Source: Haloterrigena alkaliphila
GTDB lineage: Archaea; Halobacteriota; Halobacteria; Halobacteriales; Natrialbaceae
Length of the DNA stretch: 64,000 bases
Direction of reading: 5' to 3'
Assembly: GCF_017352155.2 (NCBI RefSeq)
Contig: NZ_CP071462.1
Location: forward strand, 2,418,001 to 2,482,000
The notes below the pieces were generated by a model that saw nothing but the letters and a program-made list of their open reading frames with translations, was not told the origin of the DNA and made no database searches. This document shows positions 53,469-60,950 of this stretch, piece after piece; within the stretch, counting starts at the first letter, position 1, and each line of letters begins with the position of its first letter. Both the position numbers and the translations under genes were made by a program.

Positions 53469-53963
53469 TCACTCGATGGTCGAGTCGATATCCGTGATCT
53501 CTTCGGGGTCGACGTCGGCGCCGTGCTGGCGGACGACGTAGACGTCGTATCGCTGATCGTTGGCGACGGGACTGCCGACGCTGGACTGGGGCGTGATCAC
53601 GGAGCCGGCGTTCTCCGAGCCGATGAATACGACGGAAGCCTCGACTTCGGCGGCGACTCGGCGAATCTCGCGGACGACGTTCTTCGTCGAGGTCGCGGTC
53701 GGTTCGTCGGAGCTGACGCGCTCGGTGCGAACCGTCGCCTCCGGCGCGATCTCTTCGGCCCGCGTCGCGATGCCCTCCTCGATGGCTTCGAGGTTGAACG
53801 GCTCTCCCTCGGCGATCCAGCCCCGCTCCCGGGCGTAGTCGGCGTCGTCCGGGATCACCGTCAGCACGACGAGTTCCTCGTCGAGCAGATCGCCGAATTC
53901 GGAAGCCTTCTCGAGTGCTTTGCCGGCCAACTGCGAGCCGTCGAAGGGCACGAGTAGCGTCAT
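53469..53963 (-). CDS. Universal stress protein, divergent
   Basis: A 164-residue USP-like protein starting TLLVPFDGSQLAGKALEKA. The nucleotide loop is altered (GSENAGSVITPQSSVGSPVA) yet keeps the final GS. It lies upstream of the antiporter in the same orientation with a 223-base gap and just below the USP remnant. Possible regulator of the antiporter. Confidence 0.85.
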   Translation of the reverse strand: MTLLVPFDGSQLAGKALEKASEFGDLLDEELVVLTVIPDDADYARERGWIAEGEPFNLEAIEEGIATRAEEIAPEATVRTERVSSDEPTATSTKNVVREIRRVAAEVEASVVFIGSENAGSVITPQSSVGSPVANDQRYDVYVVRQHGADVDPEEITDIDSTIE

Positions 53964-53972
53964 GGGCCTATC

Positions 53973-54160
53973 TCATACGACAGTGGAAGTAAATGTTCGG
54001 CCTCCATCGCCCCATCGAATCGGGTGGTAGCGGCACTCCTCGCCGTCGACGATCAGGACGGGGCGGTCCGCGGTCCGAACGAGTCGGGTGACGGTGCTTC
54101 CGAGCAGCGCTCGCCCCGCAGCGGCCGCCGATCGACGGCTGCGAACCGCAATGTGAACGC
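53973..54160 (-). pseudogene. USP gene remnant (C-terminal end only)
   Basis: About 60 residues reading VRSRRSAAAAGRALLGSTVTRLVRTADRPVLIVDGEECRY are the end of a USP domain (nucleotide-loop half and last strand). No start codon and no N-terminal half are present; the sequence begins right after the stop of the gene at 54161-54637. It appears to be a truncated USP copy, perhaps lost when the neighbouring gene was inserted or rearranged. Confidence 0.6.
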
Positions 54161-54637
54161 CTATTCTCCCGCCTCGCGCTCTCGATCGCCGATCGCCGCC
54201 ACGACGTTCCTGACGTAGCGCATGCTCGTCGCGATCGACATGATGCCGTCCATCAGGACCTGTTGGGAGGCGCTGTCGGGGTAGATCCGGTACTCGACCT
54301 GGACCGTCTCCGCACGCCGCAACTGGCACGCCGCACCGTCCGGGTCGAGAAACGTGTAGAACCCCGGCGTCGCCGCCAGCATAGGGCCGACGTACTGGAG
54401 GAGTTCGCTGCGGTGCTGTTCGTCCCGCAGGAGCTCCTTCGTCCGTTCCGTGTCGAATCCGCTCCGACCGACGATCCGCACCGGCCCGAACTCCGACTCC
54501 TTGATGACGTGGACCGGGAGCTGCGAGAGTTCGACCTGCAGATTGAACTCGGTGTCCTCGTCGGTGTGGGCCGTCACGTCCCGGATCGCCGTCTCGTCCA
54601 GCCAGTGGCGGATCTGCGTCTCGCTAATGTGCCTCAT
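54161..54637 (-). CDS. DUF2299/YbjN-like small protein
   Basis: A 158-residue protein starting at ATG 54637 (MRHISETQIRHWLDE); a longer in-frame start would run through low-complexity upstream DNA. The alternating strands (EFNLQVELSQLPVHVIKE ... RRAETVQVEYRIYP) and C-terminal helix (GIMSIATSMRYVRNVVAAI) resemble the YbjN-like DUF2299 proteins of archaea, a guess from pattern memory. Some members act as secretion-chaperone-like folds. No clear operon partner. Confidence 0.6.
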   Translation of the reverse strand: MRHISETQIRHWLDETAIRDVTAHTDEDTEFNLQVELSQLPVHVIKESEFGPVRIVGRSGFDTERTKELLRDEQHRSELLQYVGPMLAATPGFYTFLDPDGAACQLRRAETVQVEYRIYPDSASQQVLMDGIMSIATSMRYVRNVVAAIGDREREAGE

Positions 54638-54771
54638 AACACGATTCGGACGACGCCAACCCCGATAAATCACCGGCGTTGTGGAGCCTGCCGTCGGTCC
54701 CGTCGGCCGTGTGCTCGATCCGATCCGACTCGGCCCGCCCCAACCCGACCCGACCACGACTCGAGGTCCGA

Positions 54772-55824
54772 TCAGTGTCGTCTGGGCATGGTGGAGTGTC
54801 GCGTACTGGCTCGCATATCCGCGCGTTCCGACGGCGGGGGCGCCATCGTCGAGTGGCGCGTTCCGTCGCCGCCGCCGGTCCTCTTCTCGCTCGAGCCGAG
54901 ATCGGTGTCGAGCGGGCCGTCGTCCTCGTCTTCCTCGGCGTCGTCGGCCCTGTTGTTTTCGTCGTCATCGGTTTCGTCTCCGCCGACGGCGCTGGCACTG
55001 CGGTTCTGCAGTCGATCCTGGAGACCCTCGAGGTCGTCGCCGACGTCGGTCAACGAGGACTCGACCGCCGATCGAAGCCGGTCGCCGATGTCGCCGCCGT
55101 CATCTGTCGACGTCTCGTCGCCGTCCGCCTCGCCGTCCTCGCTCTCGGCCGATTCGTCGTCCTCACTCTCGAGGACCCCGTCGAGCCCCCCGGCCTCGCT
55201 GACCGTCTCGGCGGCCGACTCGATCGCCTCTCGAGCGCCGCCCTCGCTCTCGGATTCGTCACTTTCGTCGGCCTCGTCGGCGTCTTCGGCTTCAGCGCCG
55301 CCGTCCCCGTCGGCGCTGTCGCCCTCCTCGCTCGAGCCGAGGACGCTCTCGAGCAGTCCGTCCTCGGCTTCGTCGTCGCTCCCGCCGCCGGCGTCGCTCT
55401 CGCCGTCCGCGTCTCCCTCGCCCTCCTCGGCGTCCGAATCGCTCGACGCACCCTCGCGCTCGCCGATCGACGCCCGCAACTCGTCGACGGCACCCTCGAG
55501 TGTCCCCTCGTCGTCGCCGTCGCCGTCGGCGAGATTCGAGAGGTGCAACAGCCGCTGGAGGTCCGCGACCTGCTCCGGATCGCCCTGCGCGATCGCCGCC
55601 GGAATCGAGTTCGGTTCGCTGCCGTCCGGTAGCGTATCAAGGCCGACGGCTGCGAGCAGCTGGTTCGGCTCCGCGGACTCGAGGAGGTCGCTGGCCTCCT
55701 CGGCGGTCTCGAGCAGATCCGTGCCGTCGCCGTTCTCGCCGCCGAGCATCGATCCGCTCGAGGTCTCGGCCGCGTTCAGTATCTCGGTCACCCGGTCGTG
55801 AAGGTCCTGGCTGTCCTGGCTCAT
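54772..55824 (-). CDS. Acidic cluster protein D: Ser/Asp/Glu-rich protein of unknown function
   Basis: A 350-residue protein of very low pI, last of four tandem acidic genes. Residues 1-110 look folded and helical (QDLHDRVTEILNAAE ... DPEQVADLQRLLHLSNL). A motif of the form A-x-E-A-I-E-S-A-A-E-T-V-S-E-A-G-G-L-D-G-V-L-E-S occurs near residue 210 and matches two repeats in the next protein. The rest is low-complexity Asp/Glu/Ser. The C-terminal 30 residues turn basic (RASTRHSTMPRRH). No signal peptide or membrane helix. Function unknown. Confidence 0.75.
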   Translation of the reverse strand: MSQDSQDLHDRVTEILNAAETSSGSMLGGENGDGTDLLETAEEASDLLESAEPNQLLAAVGLDTLPDGSEPNSIPAAIAQGDPEQVADLQRLLHLSNLADGDGDDEGTLEGAVDELRASIGEREGASSDSDAEEGEGDADGESDAGGGSDDEAEDGLLESVLGSSEEGDSADGDGGAEAEDADEADESDESESEGGAREAIESAAETVSEAGGLDGVLESEDDESAESEDGEADGDETSTDDGGDIGDRLRSAVESSLTDVGDDLEGLQDRLQNRSASAVGGDETDDDENNRADDAEEDEDDGPLDTDLGSSEKRTGGGDGTRHSTMAPPPSERADMRASTRHSTMPRRH

Positions 55825-55904
55825 GGCTCCCCTCGGCGTCCGCACCGCGGTTCGCGGTTCGCCGCCCGCCGCCGTCGGAGTCGCACTCGAGGGGCGGACG
55901 GGCG

Positions 55905-56885
55905 CTATTCGGCTTCGGCCTCCGCTTCCGACTCGTCCTCGCCTTCGTCGTCCGTCACCGCCGCGATGATCTCGTCGGTCATCTCCTCGCGACTGAGGTT
56001 CGCCTTCACGCCGACGTCCTTGGCCACCGACTGCAGGTCCTGGTAGGACATCACGCCGAGGAAGTCCTCGAGGGTGTCTTTGCGGAGGTCTTCGATGTCT
56101 TCGACCGACGGCTCCGAGTCGTCGCCCGCTTCGTCCTCGACCGTCTCCTCCTCGTCGCCTTCGCCTTCCTGCTCCCCTTCGGACTCCTCGTCCGTTGCGT
56201 CGTCTTCGTCGCCTTCTGCTTCCGGCTCTGCCTCGTCTTCTTCACCTCCGTCTTCCGCGTCGTCCTCGTCGCCTTCACCTTCCGACTCGGTTTCCTCCCC
56301 GTCGTCTTCCGCGTCGTCCTCGCTGCCTTCGACTTCCGACTCGGATTCCTCCCCGTCGTCTTCCGCGTCGTCCTCGTCGCTCTCGAGGAGCTCGTCGAGT
56401 CCGCTCTCCTCGCCGATGCTCTCGACGACGTCCTCGATGGTCTCCTGCGTGCCGCCCTCGCTTTCGGCCTCGTCGGTCTCGTCGTCGCTCTCGGAGTCGC
56501 TCTCTCCGCTCTCGAGGAGGCCCTCGAGGCCGCTCCCCTCGGAGACGCTCTCGGCCAGCGACTGGACCGATTCCTTCGCGTCGTTTTCCTCGACCGACTC
56601 GCGGATGGCCTCGCGGATCGACGCCGTGAGGTCCGACCGTATCTCTTTGCGGTCTTTCCCCTCCTCGATGCCTTCGGCGATCGATTCGTGGATGCCGCGA
56701 CCGATCGCGCCGCCCAGTTCTCGGCCGACGCGTTCGCCGAACTCGCGGCCGACCGCCGCACCGACTTCGCCGCCGTCGATGCTGTCCTCGATGTCGCCGT
56801 CGCCGAGCAGTTCGGCCACGTCGAGCTGGTCGCTGACCTCCTGGGCCACCATCGCTTTCAGCCCGCTCTCAGTCACGGCGCTCAC
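55905..56885 (-). CDS. Acidic cluster protein C: glycine-zipper N-terminus and SAP/Rho-N-like C-terminus
   Basis: A 326-residue protein. Residues 35-80 have GxxxG spacing (GGEVGAAVGREFGERVGREL), a glycine-zipper-like helix able to oligomerise or touch membranes. Two copies of a motif ending in GLEGLLES/GLDELLES lie at about 105-160. A centre of Glu/Asp repeats (about 165-265) follows. Residues 265-320 (DLRKDTLEDFLGVMSYQDLQ ... SREEMTDEIIAAV) resemble a SAP or Rho-N helical unit that can bind nucleic acid. No signal peptide. Function unknown. Confidence 0.75.
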   Translation of the reverse strand: MSAVTESGLKAMVAQEVSDQLDVAELLGDGDIEDSIDGGEVGAAVGREFGERVGRELGGAIGRGIHESIAEGIEEGKDRKEIRSDLTASIREAIRESVEENDAKESVQSLAESVSEGSGLEGLLESGESDSESDDETDEAESEGGTQETIEDVVESIGEESGLDELLESDEDDAEDDGEESESEVEGSEDDAEDDGEETESEGEGDEDDAEDGGEEDEAEPEAEGDEDDATDEESEGEQEGEGDEEETVEDEAGDDSEPSVEDIEDLRKDTLEDFLGVMSYQDLQSVAKDVGVKANLSREEMTDEIIAAVTDDEGEDESEAEAEAE

Positions 56886-56936
56886 CTCGAGGCTGGATCG
56901 GCGAGTCGGTGTTGGGAATCTGGCTCCGTTTCATGG

Positions 56937-57521
56937 TCAGTCCTCCTCGGATTCGGCCGCTTCGGCCTCTTCGTCCTCGCCGTCGGCGTCGGCTTCGTCG
57001 CCGCCCCCGTCGTCCGCCGCGGCGTCGTCCTCGCTTTCGTCGGCCTGTTCGTCGTCACCGCCTTCGTCGTCGGACGCATCGGACTCCTCGTCTTCCCCGT
57101 CGTCCGCGGATTCGTCGTCCCCTTCCTCGTCGTCGGATTCGGTCTCGGTGTCCTCCTCCGCCGACTCGTCGGCGTCTTCGGAGGCGTCCTCCTCGTCCTC
57201 GGCTTCCTCCTGAACTTCGTCTTCTTCGGCATCTTCCTCGAGGTCCTCGCCCTCGGCCTCCTCCTCGAGTTCGTCCGCGCCGCCGAGCAGTTCGTCGACG
57301 ACCATGTCGCCGATCGTCCGGCCGATGGATTCGCCGATCTTCCGGCCGACGAGCGCGCCGATCTGGGCGCCCAGCGCCTCGCCGAGGGGCTTGTCCTCGT
57401 CGATCTCGTCTTCCCACTGGGTACCCTCGATCAGCTCGTTGATGTCGATGTTCTCGGTGATCTTCCCGTAGTCGATTCGCTGTGCCATTGATTCGGACTC
57501 GGATTCGGATTCTCCACTCAT
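56937..57521 (-). CDS. Acidic cluster protein B: glycine-zipper protein with acidic tail
   Basis: A 194-residue protein. The N-terminal 80 residues hold a folded region (YGKITENIDINELIEG) and a GxxxG zipper (LGAQIGALVGRKIGESIGRT) resembling that of protein C. The last 110 residues are almost only Glu, Asp, Ala and Ser. It starts three bases after the preceding gene stops, so it is translationally linked. No signal peptide. Unknown function. Confidence 0.75.
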   Translation of the reverse strand: MSGESESESESMAQRIDYGKITENIDINELIEGTQWEDEIDEDKPLGEALGAQIGALVGRKIGESIGRTIGDMVVDELLGGADELEEEAEGEDLEEDAEEDEVQEEAEDEEDASEDADESAEEDTETESDDEEGDDESADDGEDEESDASDDEGGDDEQADESEDDAAADDGGGDEADADGEDEEAEAAESEED

Positions 57522-57523
57522 CG

Positions 57524-59470
57524 TTAGGCTGCCTCCGCTGTCGCGTCGGATTGGTCACTGGCCCCTTCCTGCTCCTCGTCGGGTTCTAGCTGCTCAATTA
57601 ACTGCTCGAGCACCTCGCTGACGACCGTCGCCACGAAGTCCTCGACCGGCAAGCTCGGTACGAGTCCGGCGAGACCCTCCTTCGCCCGGTCGCTGGCTGC
57701 GGAGATCGGACTCGGCGATTCGGTCGCTTCCTCGTCCTCCTCCGCTTCGTCCGGCGTCTCTTCGCCTTCTTCTTCTTCTCCCTCCTCCGCTTCGTCCGGT
57801 GTCTCTTCGCCTTCTTCTTCTTCTCCCTCCTCCGCTTCGTCCGGTGTCTCTTCGCCTTCTCCTTCTCCCTCCTCCGCTTCGTCCGGTGTCTCTTCGCCTT
57901 CTCCTTCTCCCTCCGCTTCGTCCGGCGCTTCCTCTTCTTCGGCTTCGGCCGCTTCTTCCTCGTCCGGCGCTTCCTCCTCGTCTCCGCTGCCGAAGAGCCC
58001 GCGGATCCACTCGACCGGCTTGCCGAGCATTCCCTTCACCCAGCTGACGGCCGAGGAGATCCGGCCACCGGAGTCCGCTTCTTCCTCTTCTTCGCCCTCT
58101 TCGGCTTCGGCCTCCTCCTCGCCTTCGGCTTCTTCCTCGCCGCCGAGTCCCAGCATCCCCAGCAGCTTGTCGAACAGTTCCTTCGGCTTGCTCAGCAACC
58201 CGCTGAGGAACTCCTTGGGCTTCTCGAGGAGTCCGCTGAGCATCTCTTTCGCCTTGCCGGGGGCCTTCTTGAGAAGCTCGATCGGCTTGCTCAGGAGCTC
58301 TTTCGCCTTGCCGGGGACTTTCTTGAGAAGCTCGACCGGCTTGCTCAGGAGCTCTTTCGCCTTGTCGATCATTGCACCGGGGCCGTCCAGTAGCCCCGTC
58401 ACGGCGGACAACAGGTTCCCGAGGAGGTTGTTTCCGCCCGGACGGGCCGACACGTCGAGCTGGAGCGGGTTCAGGTTGACCTCGAGGCCGAGCAGATCGA
58501 GGAAGAGGCCGTCGAGATCGAGATGGAGGACGCCGGACGCGTCGTCGCCCTCGTAGACCTTTTCGGCGTCCTCGGCGTGTCCTTCCTCGCGCTTGTCCTC
58601 GGTGAGGTCACCGGTATCGTCTCCGACGTCCTGTTCCTCTTCTTCAGCTTCCTCTTCTTCAGCCTCTTCGTCTTCGGCTTCTTCCTCTTCGTCTTCGGCT
58701 TCTTCCTCTTCGTCCTCGGCTTCCTCCTCTTCGTCCTCGGCTTCCTCCTCTTCAGCCTCTTCGTCCTCAGCTTCCTCCTCTTCAGCCTCTTCGTCCTCAG
58801 CTTCCTCCTCTTCAGCCTCTTCGTCCTCAGCTTCCTCCTCTTCAGCCTCTTCGTCTTCGGCTTCCTCTTCCTCTGCCTCTTCGTCTTCGGCTTCCTCTTC
58901 CTCTGCCTCTTCGTCTTCGGCTTCCTCTTCCTCTGCCTCTTCGTCTTCGGCTTCCTCTTCCTCTGCCTCTTCGTCTTCGGCTTCCTCTTCCTCTGCCTCT
59001 TCGTCTTCGGCTTCCTCTTCCTCTGCCTCTTCGTCTTCGGCTTCCTCTTCCTCTGCCTCTTCGTCTTCGGCTTCCTCTTCCTCTGCCTCTTCGTCTTCGG
59101 CTTCCTCTTCCTCTGCCTCTTCGTCTTCGGCTTCCTCTTCTTCAGCCTCTTCGTCTTCGGCCTCCTCTTCTTCGGCTTCCTCTTCCTCTGCCTCTTCGTC
59201 TTCGGCTTCCTCTTCCTCCGCCTCTTCGTCCTCTTCTTCCGCTTCTTCGGCGTCAGCACCTTCCGTGTCGGCTGCCGACGCTTCGTCGGCATCACCACTC
59301 GAGTCCTCGTCGTCGCTCTCCTCAGCCATCTCTGCCTGGCCGCCATCGGTCATAATCCTGCGGCCCGATCGCTCCGCGTGCTCACCGTCGTGACGATCGC
59401 TCGAGGCGTCCGCGACCTCCACGGGATCGGAACTCTCCTCGGAACCATCATCTTCTAAACCGTTTGTCAT
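57524..59470 (-). CDS. Acidic cluster protein A: giant repeat-rich protein with LLGNLL core and amphipathic lysine repeats
   Basis: A 648-residue protein, first of the cluster. Residues about 75-285 are nearly pure Glu/Ala/Asp, encoded by a 30-bp tandem repeat. Residues about 310-365 contain DLDGLFLDLLGLEVNLNPL and NNLLGNLLSAVTGLLDG, a motif I know from secreted hypothetical proteins of bacteria and archaea; here there is no signal peptide. Residues about 370-440 are repeated amphipathic units (KAKELLSKPVELLKK). A second acidic repeat (GEETPDEAE) precedes a C-terminal hydrophobic helix (VEDFVATVVSEVLEQLIEQL). The start may be downstream: the only TATA match overlaps the ATG at 59470, and an ATG at 59353 is a good alternative. 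Confidence 0.75.
   Translation of the reverse strand: MTNGLEDDGSEESSDPVEVADASSDRHDGEHAERSGRRIMTDGGQAEMAEESDDEDSSGDADEASAADTEGADAEEAEEEDEEAEEEEAEDEEAEEEEAEEEEAEDEEAEEEEAEDEEAEEEEAEDEEAEEEEAEDEEAEEEEAEDEEAEEEEAEDEEAEEEEAEDEEAEEEEAEDEEAEEEEAEDEEAEEEEAEDEEAEEEEAEDEEAEEEEAEDEEAEEEEAEDEEAEEEEAEDEEAEEEEAEDEEEEAEDEEEEAEDEEEEAEDEEAEEEEAEEEEQDVGDDTGDLTEDKREEGHAEDAEKVYEGDDASGVLHLDLDGLFLDLLGLEVNLNPLQLDVSARPGGNNLLGNLLSAVTGLLDGPGAMIDKAKELLSKPVELLKKVPGKAKELLSKPIELLKKAPGKAKEMLSGLLEKPKEFLSGLLSKPKELFDKLLGMLGLGGEEEAEGEEEAEAEEGEEEEEADSGGRISSAVSWVKGMLGKPVEWIRGLFGSGDEEEAPDEEEAAEAEEEEAPDEAEGEGEGEETPDEAEEGEGEGEETPDEAEEGEEEEGEETPDEAEEGEEEEGEETPDEAEEDEEATESPSPISAASDRAKEGLAGLVPSLPVEDFVATVVSEVLEQLIEQLEPDEEQEGASDQSDATAEAA
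57745..57935 (-). repeat. 45/42-bp tandem repeat in protein A
   Basis: Four to five copies of a unit coding for about 15 or 14 residues (GEETPDEAEEGEEEE types). The first copies have 45 bp and the later ones 42 bp, differing by one Glu codon. It lies in the acidic C-terminal part of protein A. Confidence 0.75.
58215..58365 (-). repeat. 54-bp repeat coding amphipathic lysine helices
   Basis: Nearly identical 54-base units encode KAKELLSKPVELLKKVPG and KAKELLSKPIELLKKAPG; a third, more divergent unit (KAKEMLSGLLEKPKEFL) follows. The positive faces contrast with the acidic rest of the protein. Confidence 0.75.
58640..59255 (-). repeat. 30-bp minisatellite coding the Glu/Ala-rich stretch of protein A
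   Basis: About 20 tandem copies of a 30-base unit. Nine copies at 58861-59130 are identical to each other (plus-strand start CTTCCTCTTCCTCTGCCTCT), and three to four at 58741-58860 form a second identical group (CTTCCTCCTCTTCAGCCTCT). The two groups show local homogenisation. The frame is kept: every unit gives 10 residues. Confidence 0.9.
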
Positions 59471-59625
59471 TATATACGAAAAAGACGGGAGTCAGCGTTG
59501 TGGTGATTTCCCTTGCGTGTGCGACTTTCACCCGTGTCAGCAGTCCGAGGCGGATTCCGACGTTACGTGACGACAAACCGGAAATTTCGAAGCCGGCGAT
59601 CGAACGACGCGATCGCGGCGGACCG

Positions 59626-60948
59626 CTACTCGAGCGCGGCCACGTGGAGCGCGTACTCGCCGCGCGTCTCGCCATCGTCGTGGTACTCGACGGGTTCTTC
59701 GATCGCTGCGAGCGTCCCGTCGTCGGCCGCTGCGGCGGTCGCGATGCCCTCGAGTCGCTCGAGTCCCTGCGGTCCCGATTCACGCTCGAACCAGCGGACG
59801 GCGTGCGTTTCGGGATCGCGAACCCGGAAGTTCTGTGCGCAGGGCGCAGCGATCGTCTCGCCGCCGGTCGCGAGGCCGTGGACGAAGCCCCGCACCTGGG
59901 CGTCCCACGCCACCTCGCCGTCGGCGTCGAACGTCGCGATTCGGTGCTCGTTCGGGTGGCGCCCCTCGGTCTCGCGGCTCTCCTCGGCGTAGGTGTTACC
60001 GGTGACGAACGTCACCCGTCCGTCGGCCGCCGAGACGTGATTCGGGTAGGCGTAGAGCGTCTCGCCATCCATCTCGGTCTCGACCGCGAGGTCGACGCGC
60101 CAGCGCTCGGTGCCGCCGGGACCCAGCAGGTAGCCGCGCTTGTCGCCGTGGCTCGAGACCGCGAGCGTTTCGCCGTCGAACGAGACGTCGCCGACGCGGC
60201 GGTCGCCCTCCGTTCCGGGGTCCCAGGTCCACTCGAGGTCGCCCGTCTCGGCTTCGAGGACGACGAGACCGGTGTCGTGGTCGCCCATACAGCGGTTGTA
60301 GCCGACCGCCAGTCGCTCGCCGTCGGCGTCGAGATCGATCGCGATCGGTGACGCGTCGGTCTCGTAGCGCCAGCGAACGGTACCGTCGGCGTCGAACGCG
60401 TAGACGGTGCTGTGCCACCGCCGCACCTCGCCGTCGCGCTCGTACCGACGCGCGGCCGCGTAGAGGGTGTCGCCGTCGCTGCCGGTCTCGAGACTGACCA
60501 CGTAGGGCAGGTAAAACACGGTGTCCTTGACGGCCTCGCCGAGGTCGTCGACGGTGTCGTACCGCCAGCGCTGGTCCCCCGTCGCAGCGTCGTAGGCCGC
60601 GACGGTGCCGGTCTCGCCGCGGCCGGCGACGACGACCGTCTCTGCGGTGTCGCCGTCACTATCGGCGTTGCTACTCTCGGCACCGCTCCCCTCGAGCGTC
60701 GTGATGCCGACCGCGTGATCTGGATGGTCGGTCGTCCAGCGGGCCTCGAGCGAGTCGCTCTCACGGGCCGTAACCGTTCCGTCCCACTCGCCGGTGACGA
60801 CCAGGTCGCCCCCGTCGGCGACGTGGACCGCCGAGCGAGTCCACATGTGGCGGCTCCGGGCCGTCTCGATATCGCCGAGCGGGACCGACCGGAATTCGAG
60901 TCTGCCGTCACCGTCCTCGCCGCGGTCGACGTCTGCAGCTTCGGACAT
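59626..60948 (-). CDS. PQQ/WD-type beta-propeller protein of the cobalamin cluster
   Basis: A 440-residue protein made of repeated blades with W-x-Y-x-T and G-D-L-x-W type strands (AATGDQRWRYDTVDD, ADGTVRWRYETDAS, AETGDLEWTWDPG). No signal peptide is seen, so it is probably cytoplasmic, unlike many BamB/PQQ propellers. It is the last gene of the cobalamin operon here, three bases after the DUF3209 gene. Scaffold or assembly role is inferred only from location. Confidence 0.78.
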   Translation of the reverse strand: MSEAADVDRGEDGDGRLEFRSVPLGDIETARSRHMWTRSAVHVADGGDLVVTGEWDGTVTARESDSLEARWTTDHPDHAVGITTLEGSGAESSNADSDGDTAETVVVAGRGETGTVAAYDAATGDQRWRYDTVDDLGEAVKDTVFYLPYVVSLETGSDGDTLYAAARRYERDGEVRRWHSTVYAFDADGTVRWRYETDASPIAIDLDADGERLAVGYNRCMGDHDTGLVVLEAETGDLEWTWDPGTEGDRRVGDVSFDGETLAVSSHGDKRGYLLGPGGTERWRVDLAVETEMDGETLYAYPNHVSAADGRVTFVTGNTYAEESRETEGRHPNEHRIATFDADGEVAWDAQVRGFVHGLATGGETIAAPCAQNFRVRDPETHAVRWFERESGPQGLERLEGIATAAAADDGTLAAIEEPVEYHDDGETRGEYALHVAALE

Positions 60949-60950
60949 AG

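Noticed and set aside
58640-59255. CRISPR array
   Set aside because: The repeats are contiguous 30-bp copies without unique spacers, in frame with a coding region, and no cas genes are near.
58593-59458. Long plus-strand frames (Ser/Ala-rich and Phe/Leu-rich) over the acidic repeat
   Set aside because: They mirror the 30-bp repeat of the minus-strand acidic gene. Low-complexity frames on both strands are expected from a stop-free repeat, and neither has a start context or domain.
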